49,210 bases of DNA, from assembly GCA_964489525.1 (NCBI GenBank), contig CAZAYY010000029.1, positions 1 through 49,210 on the forward strand, read 5' to 3'. Positions within the stretch are counted from its first letter, which is position 1. Each line of letters begins with the position of its first letter. The notes under the pieces are model-generated. The model did not search any database and had not been told where the DNA came from. It saw nothing but the letters and a program-made list of their open reading frames with translations. Source of the DNA: CAZAYY01 sp964489525. Lineage in GTDB: Bacteria; Chloroflexota; Anaerolineae; Anaerolineales; JABWBV01. Positions 31,773-40,265 of this stretch are shown here, piece by piece. The position numbers and the translations under genes are program-made.

Positions 31773-33659
31773 CTACTCTAAGTGGGCTTTAATGCTGTGT
31801 GCTACAGCTTCGGTGATACCCGGTATTTTCATCAGCTCGCCCACCGAAGCACTGCGAATATCTTCAATGGAATCAAACCGGCGCAGCAAGGCTTTGCGGC
31901 GGGTTGGGCCAATTCCCGGGATGGCATCCAAACGGGAAACCAGCCCCAGGCGGTCACGCCTGCCGCGGTGGGCGGTGATGCCAAAGCGATGGGCCTCATC
32001 TCGAATGCGCTGCATCATGTACAGCCCCTGGGAACTGCGCGGCAGCAAAATGGATTGGGCCCGGCCCGGGACAAAAATTTCCTCCTGCTGCTTGGCCAAC
32101 CCCACCACCGGGATTTTATCCAGCAGATTAAACCGTTCCAAAACTGCCACAGCCCGGCTGAGCTGCCCCTTGCCGCCATCTACAATTAATAAGTCGGGCA
32201 GCCGCGAAAAGGAAGGGTCGGTTTTTTTACCGGGGCCTTTTTCTTCCTGGCTGGCCTGCCAGCGGGAAAAGCGGCGAGTCAGGGTTTCTTCCATGCTGGC
32301 AAAATCATCTGGCCCGACCACGGTGCGAATGTTGAAGCGGCGATAGTGGTTTTTATTTGGCACGCCGCGCTCGAAAACCACCATGCTGCCCACAGCTGCG
32401 GTGCCCTGGGTGTTTGAAATGTCGTAACACTCCATCCGCACAGGCGGCTCAACCAGGCCTAACGCCTGCTGAATTTCTGCCAGGGCCTCAGTTTGGCGGT
32501 GTTTGTCGGTATCCCATTGGGCTTTTAAGGTGGCCAGGGTTTCGGCTGCATTTTCGGCGGCCATTTTCACCAGGTCTTGCTGCTGGCCTTCGCGAGGAAT
32601 GAGCAGTTCCACCTTCTCTTCACCACGTTTGCTTCCCAACCACTGGCGAATCACCTCCAGTTCTTCAATCTCCTGGGGCAGCAGCACCTGGGGAGGGACA
32701 TTGGGAGACTGGTCGTAAAATTGCTGCAAAAAGCCGGCCAGCACTTCCTGGTCGGGCGTATCTTCCGCCCCTTCCAGCAGAAAATATTCCCGGCCGATCA
32801 ACTTGCCACCGCGAATGAAAAAAACCTGGACACAGGCTTCTCGGTCTGAACGGGCCATGGCAACCACATCCGAATCCACGTAATCGGGGGAAACCACTTT
32901 CTGGCGTTCGACCACGTTAAAAATGGCGCGAATCTGGTCGCGCAGGGCGGCGGCGCGCTCAAAACGCAGGTCTTCTGCAGCCTGGTTCATCTCGATTTGC
33001 AGGCGGTCGAGGATGGATTCTGTGCGCCCATCCAGGAAGTTCATCAGGTCGGCAATCATGCCGCGATATTCCTCGCGACCAACCGCACCAATGCAGGGGG
33101 CGTTGCACAGCTTGATATCATAATACAGGCAGGCACGGGGGTCTTGCCCGGTAATAACCCGGTCACAGGTCAGGTATGGGAAAATGCGGCGCAGCACATC
33201 CAGGGTTTGGTGTACCGCCCAAACACTCGTATACGGGCCAAAATAGCGCGAACCGTCTTGCTCCATCTGGCGGGTAACCGTCACTTTGGGGTAGTCCTGG
33301 GCCCAATGGACTTTGATATAGGGGTAGCGCTTATCATCCTTCAGCCGGACGTTATAATGCGGCCGGTGCTTTTTGATCAGGTTCATTTCCAGGATGAGCG
33401 CTTCGAGTTCAGACCCAACCACAATCCACTCGATATCGGCAATTTTGCGCACCATCTGGCGGGTTTTGTTGTTGTGTTGGGCGCTGTTGTGAAAATACGA
33501 GCGCACCCGGTTGCGCAGGTTGATGGCCTTGCCCACGTAAATAACCTGTCCCTCGGCGCTTTTCATCAGGTAACAGCCAGGTTTGATGGGCAGGTTCTCC
33601 AACCGAGATTGAACCTGCTCCGAAAGCTGTGTCCTTGATTTTTTAAATTCAGTCATCAT
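31773..33659 (-). CDS. uvrC: Excinuclease ABC subunit C
   Basis: This is the dual-incision nuclease of nucleotide excision repair, about 628 residues. The N-terminal GIY-YIG domain reads KPGCYLMKSAEGQVIYVGKA, then NLRNRVRSYFH. A UVR domain (RLQIEMNQAAEDLRFERAAALRDQI) follows. The C-terminal RNase H-like nuclease shows MECYDISNTQGTAAVGSMVVFERG and LLIVDGGKGQLSRAV. Tandem helix-hairpin-helix motifs end it (DAIPGIGPTRRKALLRRF; LMKIPGITEAVAHSIKAHL). ATG codons at 33659 and 33656 both serve. The frame extends further up but would overlap the preceding gene. No ribosome site is obvious. Confidence 0.97.
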   Translation of the reverse strand: MMTEFKKSRTQLSEQVQSRLENLPIKPGCYLMKSAEGQVIYVGKAINLRNRVRSYFHNSAQHNNKTRQMVRKIADIEWIVVGSELEALILEMNLIKKHRPHYNVRLKDDKRYPYIKVHWAQDYPKVTVTRQMEQDGSRYFGPYTSVWAVHQTLDVLRRIFPYLTCDRVITGQDPRACLYYDIKLCNAPCIGAVGREEYRGMIADLMNFLDGRTESILDRLQIEMNQAAEDLRFERAAALRDQIRAIFNVVERQKVVSPDYVDSDVVAMARSDREACVQVFFIRGGKLIGREYFLLEGAEDTPDQEVLAGFLQQFYDQSPNVPPQVLLPQEIEELEVIRQWLGSKRGEEKVELLIPREGQQQDLVKMAAENAAETLATLKAQWDTDKHRQTEALAEIQQALGLVEPPVRMECYDISNTQGTAAVGSMVVFERGVPNKNHYRRFNIRTVVGPDDFASMEETLTRRFSRWQASQEEKGPGKKTDPSFSRLPDLLIVDGGKGQLSRAVAVLERFNLLDKIPVVGLAKQQEEIFVPGRAQSILLPRSSQGLYMMQRIRDEAHRFGITAHRGRRDRLGLVSRLDAIPGIGPTRRKALLRRFDSIEDIRSASVGELMKIPGITEAVAHSIKAHLE

Positions 33660-33682
33660 TGCGCAAAAATGATACCAGGATT

Positions 33683-35344
33683 TCAGGGACGAGTGACCAC
33701 CAACCAACCCAAAATCACCAGAGCCGCCCCAAGCAAAACACCACTGTAGGTGGCAGCCCCATGAATATGAAGCTGGACACTGCCTAAAAGCAGCGCGGAA
33801 AAGATGATCCCCCCCGTGAGCCGCTGGATGGACTTATCCAATTTACGCAGGTGGTGGGTTTGTTCGGGGTTGCGCACCTCCAGCTCGCCGCGCTCAATGA
33901 GGTCCATTGCCCGGTCGAACTTGCGCGGAATGGTTACCAACACCCGCAGCTGTTCCAACAATTCGCCCTTCCAAAACTCCCACCCCACCAGGGTTTCTTC
34001 CGCAGCCACTTTTTGGGCGTAAGGGGTTACAGTTTCCCAAAGATTAAAATCAGGATGGATGGCCGTACACATTCCAGAAAGAATGGCCACCGTGCGCCCC
34101 AGCCAGATCAGGTCCTGAGGGATTTGGAAAGGCATTTCATAAAGCAGTTCGCGAAACTCTTTGGCAAAGGTTTCCATTTCAGCAAAGCTGATATTGCGAA
34201 TCTCGGTCATGGTTTTGCCACCAAGACGCTCGAAAAGCCGGGCCTCAGCCCGTTCGAGCAGGTGAATATCCGCATTGGGAAGCAAAATTCCCAACATCTG
34301 GTAAGAGCGCACCGAACGCCGGGCGTCGCGCGTGGCGCCGCCAATCAGCATTTCGCGCAGCCCGGCGGCCATGGTGGGCGGCACACGACCAACCATGCCA
34401 AAATCAATAAAGGTGAGTGCAAACCCATCTCCATCCGGCTCAACGAATAAATTGCCCGGGTGAGGGTCGGCATGGAAAAACCCATCTTCAAAAATCTGTT
34501 TCAGATAGGCTTTGAACAGACGTTCGGCTACCGCGGGGCGATCGATACCCGCTGCCTCAACGGCATCAAAATCCGTAATTTTTATACCCAGTACATTTTC
34601 CAGGGTCAGCACCCGCCGGCTGGTGAACCCCCACAACACAGCAGGAACCCGAATGCCCGGTGTGCGGCGAAAATTGGAGGCGAAAATTTCGGCGTTTTCA
34701 GCCTCGGCAATGTAATCCACCTCTTCCTGCAAACTGCGGTTCAGGTCGTTTAACAACATCGGCACATTGGCCCGGCGTTGAATGGGCGGATAGCGCTGCA
34801 GCCAGCGGCCCACGGTAAAAAGGGCTTCCATATCTACTTGGATGATGGCTTCGATATTAGGACGCTGAATTTTGACCACCACTTCGGTGATGGGCCGGTC
34901 GTCACCGTCAGGGTTTGGGGCGTATTCGGTCTCACGCAGCCTGGCCCGGTGGGCCTGGCCAAGCGAAGCAGCTGCCAGGGGTGTCGTGTCGAAGTAGGCA
35001 AAAGTTTCTTCAAGCGTTTTGCCCAGCTCTTTTTCAGCAAGCTGGCGAACCAGTGCAAACGGCTCGGCAGGCACTTCATCTTGCAGGCCGGCCAGTTCTT
35101 CGGTGATTTCAACGGGCAAGACATCCACCCGAGTGGATAGGAATTGACCCACTTTAATGAGCACCCCGCCCATTTGGACTGCCAGCGCCCGGTAGGATGT
35201 GGCAATCTTGCGCATGCGCCTGGAGCGGGTGCTGTTGGTCTGACCACTCAGGCCAATGCGCGGCAGGAACAGTTCCCAAAATATCAACCCGGCAATCACC
35301 CGGGCGAAAAAAAACGTAATCCGGCGGTAGCGGCTGCGCAGCAT
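33683..35344 (-). CDS. UbiB/ABC1-family atypical kinase
   Basis: This 553-residue member of the ABC1/UbiB family shows every family mark: KVGQ at 64-67, the Ala-rich nucleotide loop PLAAASLGQAH at 122-132, K158 in VVVKIQRP, EEVDYIAEAENA, HADPHPGN at 291-298 and IDFG at 313-316. Two C-terminal membrane helices (GGIIFSALLLGSVQL; GVLLGAALVILGWLVV) anchor it. Relatives support ubiquinone or other isoprenoid-lipid metabolism. No quinone biosynthesis gene is adjacent here. The stop lies 23 bases before the uvrC start. Confidence 0.93.
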   Translation of the reverse strand: MLRSRYRRITFFFARVIAGLIFWELFLPRIGLSGQTNSTRSRRMRKIATSYRALAVQMGGVLIKVGQFLSTRVDVLPVEITEELAGLQDEVPAEPFALVRQLAEKELGKTLEETFAYFDTTPLAAASLGQAHRARLRETEYAPNPDGDDRPITEVVVKIQRPNIEAIIQVDMEALFTVGRWLQRYPPIQRRANVPMLLNDLNRSLQEEVDYIAEAENAEIFASNFRRTPGIRVPAVLWGFTSRRVLTLENVLGIKITDFDAVEAAGIDRPAVAERLFKAYLKQIFEDGFFHADPHPGNLFVEPDGDGFALTFIDFGMVGRVPPTMAAGLREMLIGGATRDARRSVRSYQMLGILLPNADIHLLERAEARLFERLGGKTMTEIRNISFAEMETFAKEFRELLYEMPFQIPQDLIWLGRTVAILSGMCTAIHPDFNLWETVTPYAQKVAAEETLVGWEFWKGELLEQLRVLVTIPRKFDRAMDLIERGELEVRNPEQTHHLRKLDKSIQRLTGGIIFSALLLGSVQLHIHGAATYSGVLLGAALVILGWLVVTRP

Positions 35345-35411
35345 ATCTTTATTTTAGCACGCAAATTCTGCGGCTGCCTCTGCCTGCCGCGGCGCCACGG
35401 AAACAACCTCG

Positions 35412-35457
35412 GTGGCCCTCTGTGTAACGCAAGTAAAAAAATTACACAGAGAACCAC
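35412..35457. repeat. Imperfect inverted repeat with 'CTCTGTG' words
   Basis: GTGGCCCTCTGTGTAA (35412-35427) and TTACACAGAGAACCAC (35442-35457) pair at 14 of 16 positions across a 14-base spacer. More CACAGAG words follow to about 35475. Similar words recur at 39465-39505, so this may be a dispersed intergenic element. The gap 35345-35539 contains nothing else. Confidence 0.6.
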
Positions 35458-35539
35458 AGAGAAAAACACAGAGAGCCACGGAAAAAGCAAAAACAACGCA
35501 GTTACATCCATCACAAAATTATGGGGGGTTCCGGGTATG

Positions 35540-36787
35540 TCAGGCAGCCAACACCTGCACCACGGATTCCACCCCATTCTCTGTGCGGATGAGTGCGCCC
35601 AATTCCGCCGCCCTGGCGCGCATGGCCTGGTCCTGGATGGCGGTTTGAATGCGGTCTGCCAGGGATTGGGCATCTAACTGCTGGGCGGGAATGGGTGCCG
35701 GGCCAACCCCCAGGCGGGTCACCTGCTGCGCCCAAAAAGGCTGGTCGGTGGTGAAAGGGATTAAGATTGAAGGCACACCCGCGCGCAGGCCAGCCGCTGT
35801 GGTGCCAGCCCCGCCATGGTGGACGACTGCCGCCATTTTGGGAAACAACCACGAATGGGGCGCAGACTGGATGGCAAACACATTTTCTGGCAGTTCTTGC
35901 GGCGCCAGGCCGCCCCATCCCAACGATAGTACGCCGCGCTGACCGCTGATTCTTAAGGCCTCAATGGCAATTTGCGCCAGCCGGTCGGCTGACTGGGTAA
36001 CCACACTGCCAAAGCCAATGTAGACCGGCGGCGGCCCACTCTGGATGAAGAGCTCCAGCGCCGGGTCGGGCTGCCAGCCAGCTTCTTCATCCAAAAACCA
36101 GTAGCCGCAAACATGCGCCCGGCCCTGCCACTCTGGCGGGGGCGGCAGCACATGGCGGCTGAAACCAAAAAGCAGCGGCGGACGCTCTGCCAGGGGTTTG
36201 GAAAATGGCCAACCCGAAAGCCTGGGCAGCCCCGGGTTTTGCCTTTGCAAAAAGAAATAACCCAGGCGCGAACCTATCCAAAAAGACAGGCTGTTCAGCC
36301 GGTGGGTCATCCGGCGGTAGCCCGGGCCAAGCGGCAGGTCGGGCATGAGCAGAGCGGGATACTGTGGGGTGGGAATAAACGCCGGAAAAAGCTGTACAGA
36401 ATAATCTGGAATGCCCCGCCGGCGGGCGGCTTCATGGCCGGCAATGGTCATCAGAAACGTGTGCAGCACCGCCCCGGCGCCTTCGCAGGCGGCGTCCACC
36501 TGGCTCATCACCTGCAGCGCAATCGGCATGACATAATCGTACATGGAGCGCACCACCTTGCTCCAACTGGCCCCGCTGTTTTCCACAAAAACCCGTGATA
36601 GTTCAGCAGGGTCGCCAGCCAGGGGCACAAACTCTATGCCGTGTGCCTGGACGAAAGATTCGAAGACAGCCGGGGCTGCCATTCGCACCCGGCAGCCGCG
36701 CTGCTGCAAACCGGTGCCCAACGCCACCAACGGCTGGACATCCCCACGGGAACCATAAGTCAGGATGACAATGGTGTTGTTCTTCAC
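35540..36787 (-). CDS. GT1-type glycosyltransferase (sterol/macrolide glucosyltransferase-like)
   Basis: This 415-residue GT-B enzyme begins with a nucleotide-fold glycine motif (IVILTYGSRGDVQPLVALGTGL). The sugar-nucleotide site PVYIGFGSVV and AAVVHHGGAGTTAAGLRAG, then VPSILIPFTTDQPFWAQQV, complete the pattern of UDP-glucose-sterol or antibiotic glucosyltransferases. The acceptor is unknown. A lipid or a carotenoid-like compound would fit the family. I choose the GTG at 36787 with GAGGGA seven bases upstream (36795-36800). The longer TTG frame would overlap the upstream gene. Confidence 0.85.
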   Translation of the reverse strand: MKNNTIVILTYGSRGDVQPLVALGTGLQQRGCRVRMAAPAVFESFVQAHGIEFVPLAGDPAELSRVFVENSGASWSKVVRSMYDYVMPIALQVMSQVDAACEGAGAVLHTFLMTIAGHEAARRRGIPDYSVQLFPAFIPTPQYPALLMPDLPLGPGYRRMTHRLNSLSFWIGSRLGYFFLQRQNPGLPRLSGWPFSKPLAERPPLLFGFSRHVLPPPPEWQGRAHVCGYWFLDEEAGWQPDPALELFIQSGPPPVYIGFGSVVTQSADRLAQIAIEALRISGQRGVLSLGWGGLAPQELPENVFAIQSAPHSWLFPKMAAVVHHGGAGTTAAGLRAGVPSILIPFTTDQPFWAQQVTRLGVGPAPIPAQQLDAQSLADRIQTAIQDQAMRARAAELGALIRTENGVESVVQVLAA

Positions 36788-36815
36788 CGGGTTTTCCCTC
36801 GGTTCCGATTGTGGC

Positions 36816-37334
36816 TCAGCGCTGGTATTTCCAGCGGTCGCCCACAGTGGCAAAGTCTTTCAGGCTTTGGTAGAAAATGGGTTTGCGCAGAGCAGGCGGC
36901 ATAGCGCCGTGGGATACAATCACATCCATCACAAAAAGCGAGAACTCGGTGGATAACCCCTCCAATTCTGAATGGATGACGGTTTCGTACACTGCGTCAG
37001 CCCCCTCGACCAGGCGGGTGTGGGTCAGTTTGGCTGCGGGCTTCAGCGTGTACCCCAGGCGCGGCGCTTTAGGACCTTCGCGCCCGGTCAGGTAGCCGGC
37101 CTGGACAACGCGCTCCCGGTCGCTCCAGGGCATGAAATGCAGGGCGGCCTCGCGGTATTTACGAATCAAATCCAGGCTGTAGTTGCCGTTCTGAACACAA
37201 ATCAGGAAGCGAAAGGGGTCTTTCGATATAACCGTCCAATATCCCATGGGGAACATGTTCTCTTCCACAGACAGCAGGAGGACGTGTTGGGGGAAAAAAC
37301 GAGTGTCGAAAGGGGCGTTTTGGGCAGGGGGCAT
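36816..37334 (-). CDS. Flavin reductase-like FMN-binding split-barrel protein
   Basis: This 172-residue protein resembles the flavin reductase/FMN-binding split-barrel family. An early strand with VLLLSVEENMFPMGYWTVISKDPFRFLICV matches the family's start (given as two parts: MGYWTVISKDPF, FRFLICV). LDLIRKYREAALHFM and a later VYETVIHSELEGL complete the pattern. It sits between the DUF4139 protein gene (23-base gap) and the glycosyltransferase gene (28-base gap). The electron partner and substrate are unknown. Confidence 0.75.
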   Translation of the reverse strand: MPPAQNAPFDTRFFPQHVLLLSVEENMFPMGYWTVISKDPFRFLICVQNGNYSLDLIRKYREAALHFMPWSDRERVVQAGYLTGREGPKAPRLGYTLKPAAKLTHTRLVEGADAVYETVIHSELEGLSTEFSLFVMDVIVSHGAMPPALRKPIFYQSLKDFATVGDRWKYQR

Positions 37335-37357
37335 AAAGGGCTTCTCCTGGGGAAAAA

Positions 37358-39289
37358 TTAGCTTTCAGGTTTAAGGTTAGCCAGCAAGGCTTCTATTTGC
37401 TGCTTCAAGGCTTCGATTTCAACTTTCAAGGCATCGCTCTTTTGGTCGAACTTTTGCAGGTCGGCTTCTGTGGAAGCCAGGCGGTTCACGTACTGACTGC
37501 GCAGTTCACCTTCTTTGCCACTCTCTTTAAGGGCCTGCATGTTGGCCCGAATTTGCTCCTGGGAGCGGAAAATCTTTTGGCGTTCCTGGTCTAGCCCGGC
37601 CAGGGCTTTTTCGGCATCGCCCACCTGTTCCCAAAGGCGCAGCAAATTCGAAACCTGGTTGTGAACGGACTGGGTAATCAACCCACGGCGCAGAAAGTCT
37701 TGCAGGCGATGGTAAGACTGGCGGCGCAGTTCTTCCTGGCGTTTTTCGAGGCGGCGCTCTTGCACTTTAAGCCGGGTTTCTCCCCGCGCCGGCACTTCCA
37801 CCAAAAAGCGCAGATAATCGAGGGTGGTTTCCTGCGGGGTTGGGCTGTCAAACAGTTCATATTGGCCGCTGCGGGGATATTCCACCAGCACTGTAACCGG
37901 CTTTGCCAGGCTGTTGTTCAGTTGGTAAGTGCGCCAGTGAATGGACCATTCCTCAAAAACCAGGTATGCCCCTTGCAGCACCAGGCGTTGGGTTTGCTGG
38001 CGAAAGCCGTTTTCTTCGCTGACACGCACCCCAAGTTCTACCGCATAGGGCACTGTGATTTCGTTTTCCGCTGAGGTAAACGGCAGCACCGCCTCGCCCA
38101 GGTAGTTCTGCTCGGTTACCACGGTGACCGGCCCGCGTTCGAGCGTCAGGCCGGTGGTGTTTTTCAGGCGCAGGGTGGCAACCGGGTGCGTTTCGAAAGC
38201 ATTGCCGTTGTAGAGCAGATCTTTTTTGAAGTCCAGGCTGGAAAGCACAACCGGAACCATGGCCGACTGGCCGCGGCGCACCGAAACCGGGGTGGCCACG
38301 CGGTATTCAAACAATTCACCCAGGGATTTACCCACCGGCACTTCCGGCATCGCTGCGGCCAGTTTATCAACATCCATGGGGGGCGCGGCAAGTTTGGCCA
38401 TCCTCTGGGGGGCAGGGGCTGCTTCGGCTGCGAAATGGGCAGCGTGCAGGTAAACCGGCGCTTCGAATTCAACCGGGGCCGAGGCGGTCCGGTCTTCCTC
38501 TTCCACGACGGGGCGTTCGGGTATGCGGGGTGTGTACAGATCGTATATAAAGGAAACCGGCATCCCGGCCACCAGGGCCAGGCTGATGTTCTCCAGGTCT
38601 TCATCCAGCTGGTTATCAAAAATACCCCAGCCCATGAGTAAGGCTTTTCGCACTGCCGCTTCTCCCTCTGGGTTCTCAGGAACCACCAGGCGGTAGCTCA
38701 CCCGCCAGGTGGGCGAGGGGGCAATGTAGCTGACCGCCAGGTTGTGGCTGCCCGGCGAAAGGCGCACCTGCACATCCTGGTAGGTTTCTTTCTCTTGAAC
38801 GGTTTCAAGGAAAAATTTTAGATCCTGCAAGGCATCCTCGGCCAGCACACCGATTGCCCGTAAACGGTGAATCGGAAAGGTTTGGACCACGTTTACCTGG
38901 AGCAAAACCACCTCGGATTTTTCCAACACTTCTTCGCCGGGGGACTCATCCAGCCCAACCAGCACCCCAACGTGTTCTTCGTTCTGGTCCAGGTAAAGAC
39001 GCACCTCGCGCCCTCGCAGACTGGTAACCAGGTCGCGCAGAGCCCGCAGCGCATCGAGCACAATGGAGCTGCCCTCCAGGCGTTCCTCTCGGCTTTTGGG
39101 GGTGGGGTAGTCCACTCCCAACACCTGGCCGCCATTTTCGTCCAGGATGGTCAGGCTTTTGAGTACATCGTTCATCGCACTTTGCTTAAAAACCAGGCTG
39201 GCGGCTTCGCCCTCCACCTGTCCACGGCGCACATAAAAACCTACGCCGTGTTTATATAGGGTCATATGTTTAATGGGAATTGAAGTCAT
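37358..39289 (-). CDS. DUF4139-domain protein
   Basis: This 643-residue soluble protein begins KHMTLYKHGVGFYVRRG, the start pattern of DUF4139 proteins (MuiA-like). The central part has APSPTWRVSYRLVV and AGMPVSFIYDLYTPRIP. After an Ala/Pro-rich linker (about 285-325) come SLGELFEYRVATPVSVRRGQ and LRLKNTTGLTLERGPVTVV. The last 130 residues are a coiled coil (EKRQEELRRQSYHRL; ADLQKFDQKSDALKVEIEAL). No signal peptide or catalytic motif is seen. The function of the family is not established. Confidence 0.82.
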   Translation of the reverse strand: MTSIPIKHMTLYKHGVGFYVRRGQVEGEAASLVFKQSAMNDVLKSLTILDENGGQVLGVDYPTPKSREERLEGSSIVLDALRALRDLVTSLRGREVRLYLDQNEEHVGVLVGLDESPGEEVLEKSEVVLLQVNVVQTFPIHRLRAIGVLAEDALQDLKFFLETVQEKETYQDVQVRLSPGSHNLAVSYIAPSPTWRVSYRLVVPENPEGEAAVRKALLMGWGIFDNQLDEDLENISLALVAGMPVSFIYDLYTPRIPERPVVEEEDRTASAPVEFEAPVYLHAAHFAAEAAPAPQRMAKLAAPPMDVDKLAAAMPEVPVGKSLGELFEYRVATPVSVRRGQSAMVPVVLSSLDFKKDLLYNGNAFETHPVATLRLKNTTGLTLERGPVTVVTEQNYLGEAVLPFTSAENEITVPYAVELGVRVSEENGFRQQTQRLVLQGAYLVFEEWSIHWRTYQLNNSLAKPVTVLVEYPRSGQYELFDSPTPQETTLDYLRFLVEVPARGETRLKVQERRLEKRQEELRRQSYHRLQDFLRRGLITQSVHNQVSNLLRLWEQVGDAEKALAGLDQERQKIFRSQEQIRANMQALKESGKEGELRSQYVNRLASTEADLQKFDQKSDALKVEIEALKQQIEALLANLKPES

Positions 39290-39464
39290 GTGCTTTCTCC
39301 TCAGGGTGGATACCCATCATCACAATTTTATTGGAGTAAATACCCGATCCCAATTTCATTTCCCCCTTCCCGACGAGAAGGAAGGATAAAGGGGGATGGG
39401 TAAGCAATAATGAATTACCTTTATTGTACATGAGAATTGGCCTGGATGAACTTTGGGAATTATT

Positions 39465-39505
39465 CCACAGAGGGCCACCGAGTTTTTTTTAAATAACCTC
39501 TGTGG
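39465..39505. repeat. Inverted repeat CCACAGAGG...CCTCTGTGG in the gap before the MaoC gene
   Basis: CCACAGAGG (39465-39473) and CCTCTGTGG (39497-39505) form a 9-bp inverted repeat with a T-rich spacer, sharing words with 35412-35457. The gap 39290-39684 also has a CCCCCTT/AAGGGGG pair at about 39361-39396. An extended -10-like TATGCTACAAT lies at 39641-39651, the likely promoter of the MaoC gene. Confidence 0.6.
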
Positions 39506-39684
39506 CTTTCTGGATTTTATCGCTGTCGCCCTCGGTGCAGCCTGGCCAGAAATTAGGGGAACTGACGTGCGGACGAGCAGCAAAGCCAGCCTGTCGCACC
39601 CTACTAACGTTTTAACCTCGTATAGCCTTCTCAGAACACTTATGCTACAATGGGAAGACACAAAAACACCCAGGAGGCCCGAAT

Positions 39685-40158
39685 ATGACCGCAAAACCTG
39701 CCCGGCGCGGCTATTACTTTGAAGAGTTTGAAGTAGGCCAGCAAAACATCACCCAGGGTCGCACAATCACGGAAAGCGACATCGTAACCTTTGCCGGCCT
39801 TTCCGGCGATTACAACCAGATTCACACGGATGCTGAGTTTGCCCGGGCTACCCCCTTCGGCCAACGGGTTGCACACGGGCTGCTGGTCACCTCGATTGGC
39901 AGCGGCCTGGCCATGCAAACCGGCATATTGGAAGGAACTGTCCTGGCTTTTCGCGAAATCGACGAATGGAAGTTCACCAAACCCGTCTTTATCGGCGATA
40001 CCATCCATGCCGAGCTGGATGTCACCGAAACCAAGGCATTCCCCAGGCTGGGCGGCGGGTTGGTGACCATCAAGGTCAGCATCCGCAACCAGGCCAGCGA
40101 AGTGACTATGGGTGGTATTTGGAAAGTGCTGGTCATGAGTAAACCAAAAACAGACTGA
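39685..40158 (+). CDS. MaoC-family enoyl-CoA hydratase
   Basis: This 157-residue hot-dog-fold hydratase is probably (R)-specific. The catalytic pair D42 and H47 lies in LSGDYNQIHTDAEFA, followed by the family stretch ATPFGQRVAHGLL. Later strands (FTKPVFIGDTIHAELDVTE) match MaoC proteins. CAGGAGG stands before the ATG. The gene has its own probable promoter and is followed 107 bases later by the PBP gene. The acyl-CoA substrate is unknown. Confidence 0.9.
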   Translation: MTAKPARRGYYFEEFEVGQQNITQGRTITESDIVTFAGLSGDYNQIHTDAEFARATPFGQRVAHGLLVTSIGSGLAMQTGILEGTVLAFREIDEWKFTKPVFIGDTIHAELDVTETKAFPRLGGGLVTIKVSIRNQASEVTMGGIWKVLVMSKPKTD

Positions 40159-40265
40159 GGCCACCCCAATTTGTAAACCAAGGCAGCTGGCACAAATGAT
40201 GCAAGTCTGTTTATAGACCCGGCTGGACGGCCTGGGGATGGTTTAAAAGGTAAACAAACCCAATA

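Noticed and set aside
29114..32346. Two long plus-strand frames (29114-30469 and 30868-32346)
   Set aside because: Both run antisense across several real genes (CopD, TPR, sigma, uvrC), crossing their boundaries, and show no recognisable domain.
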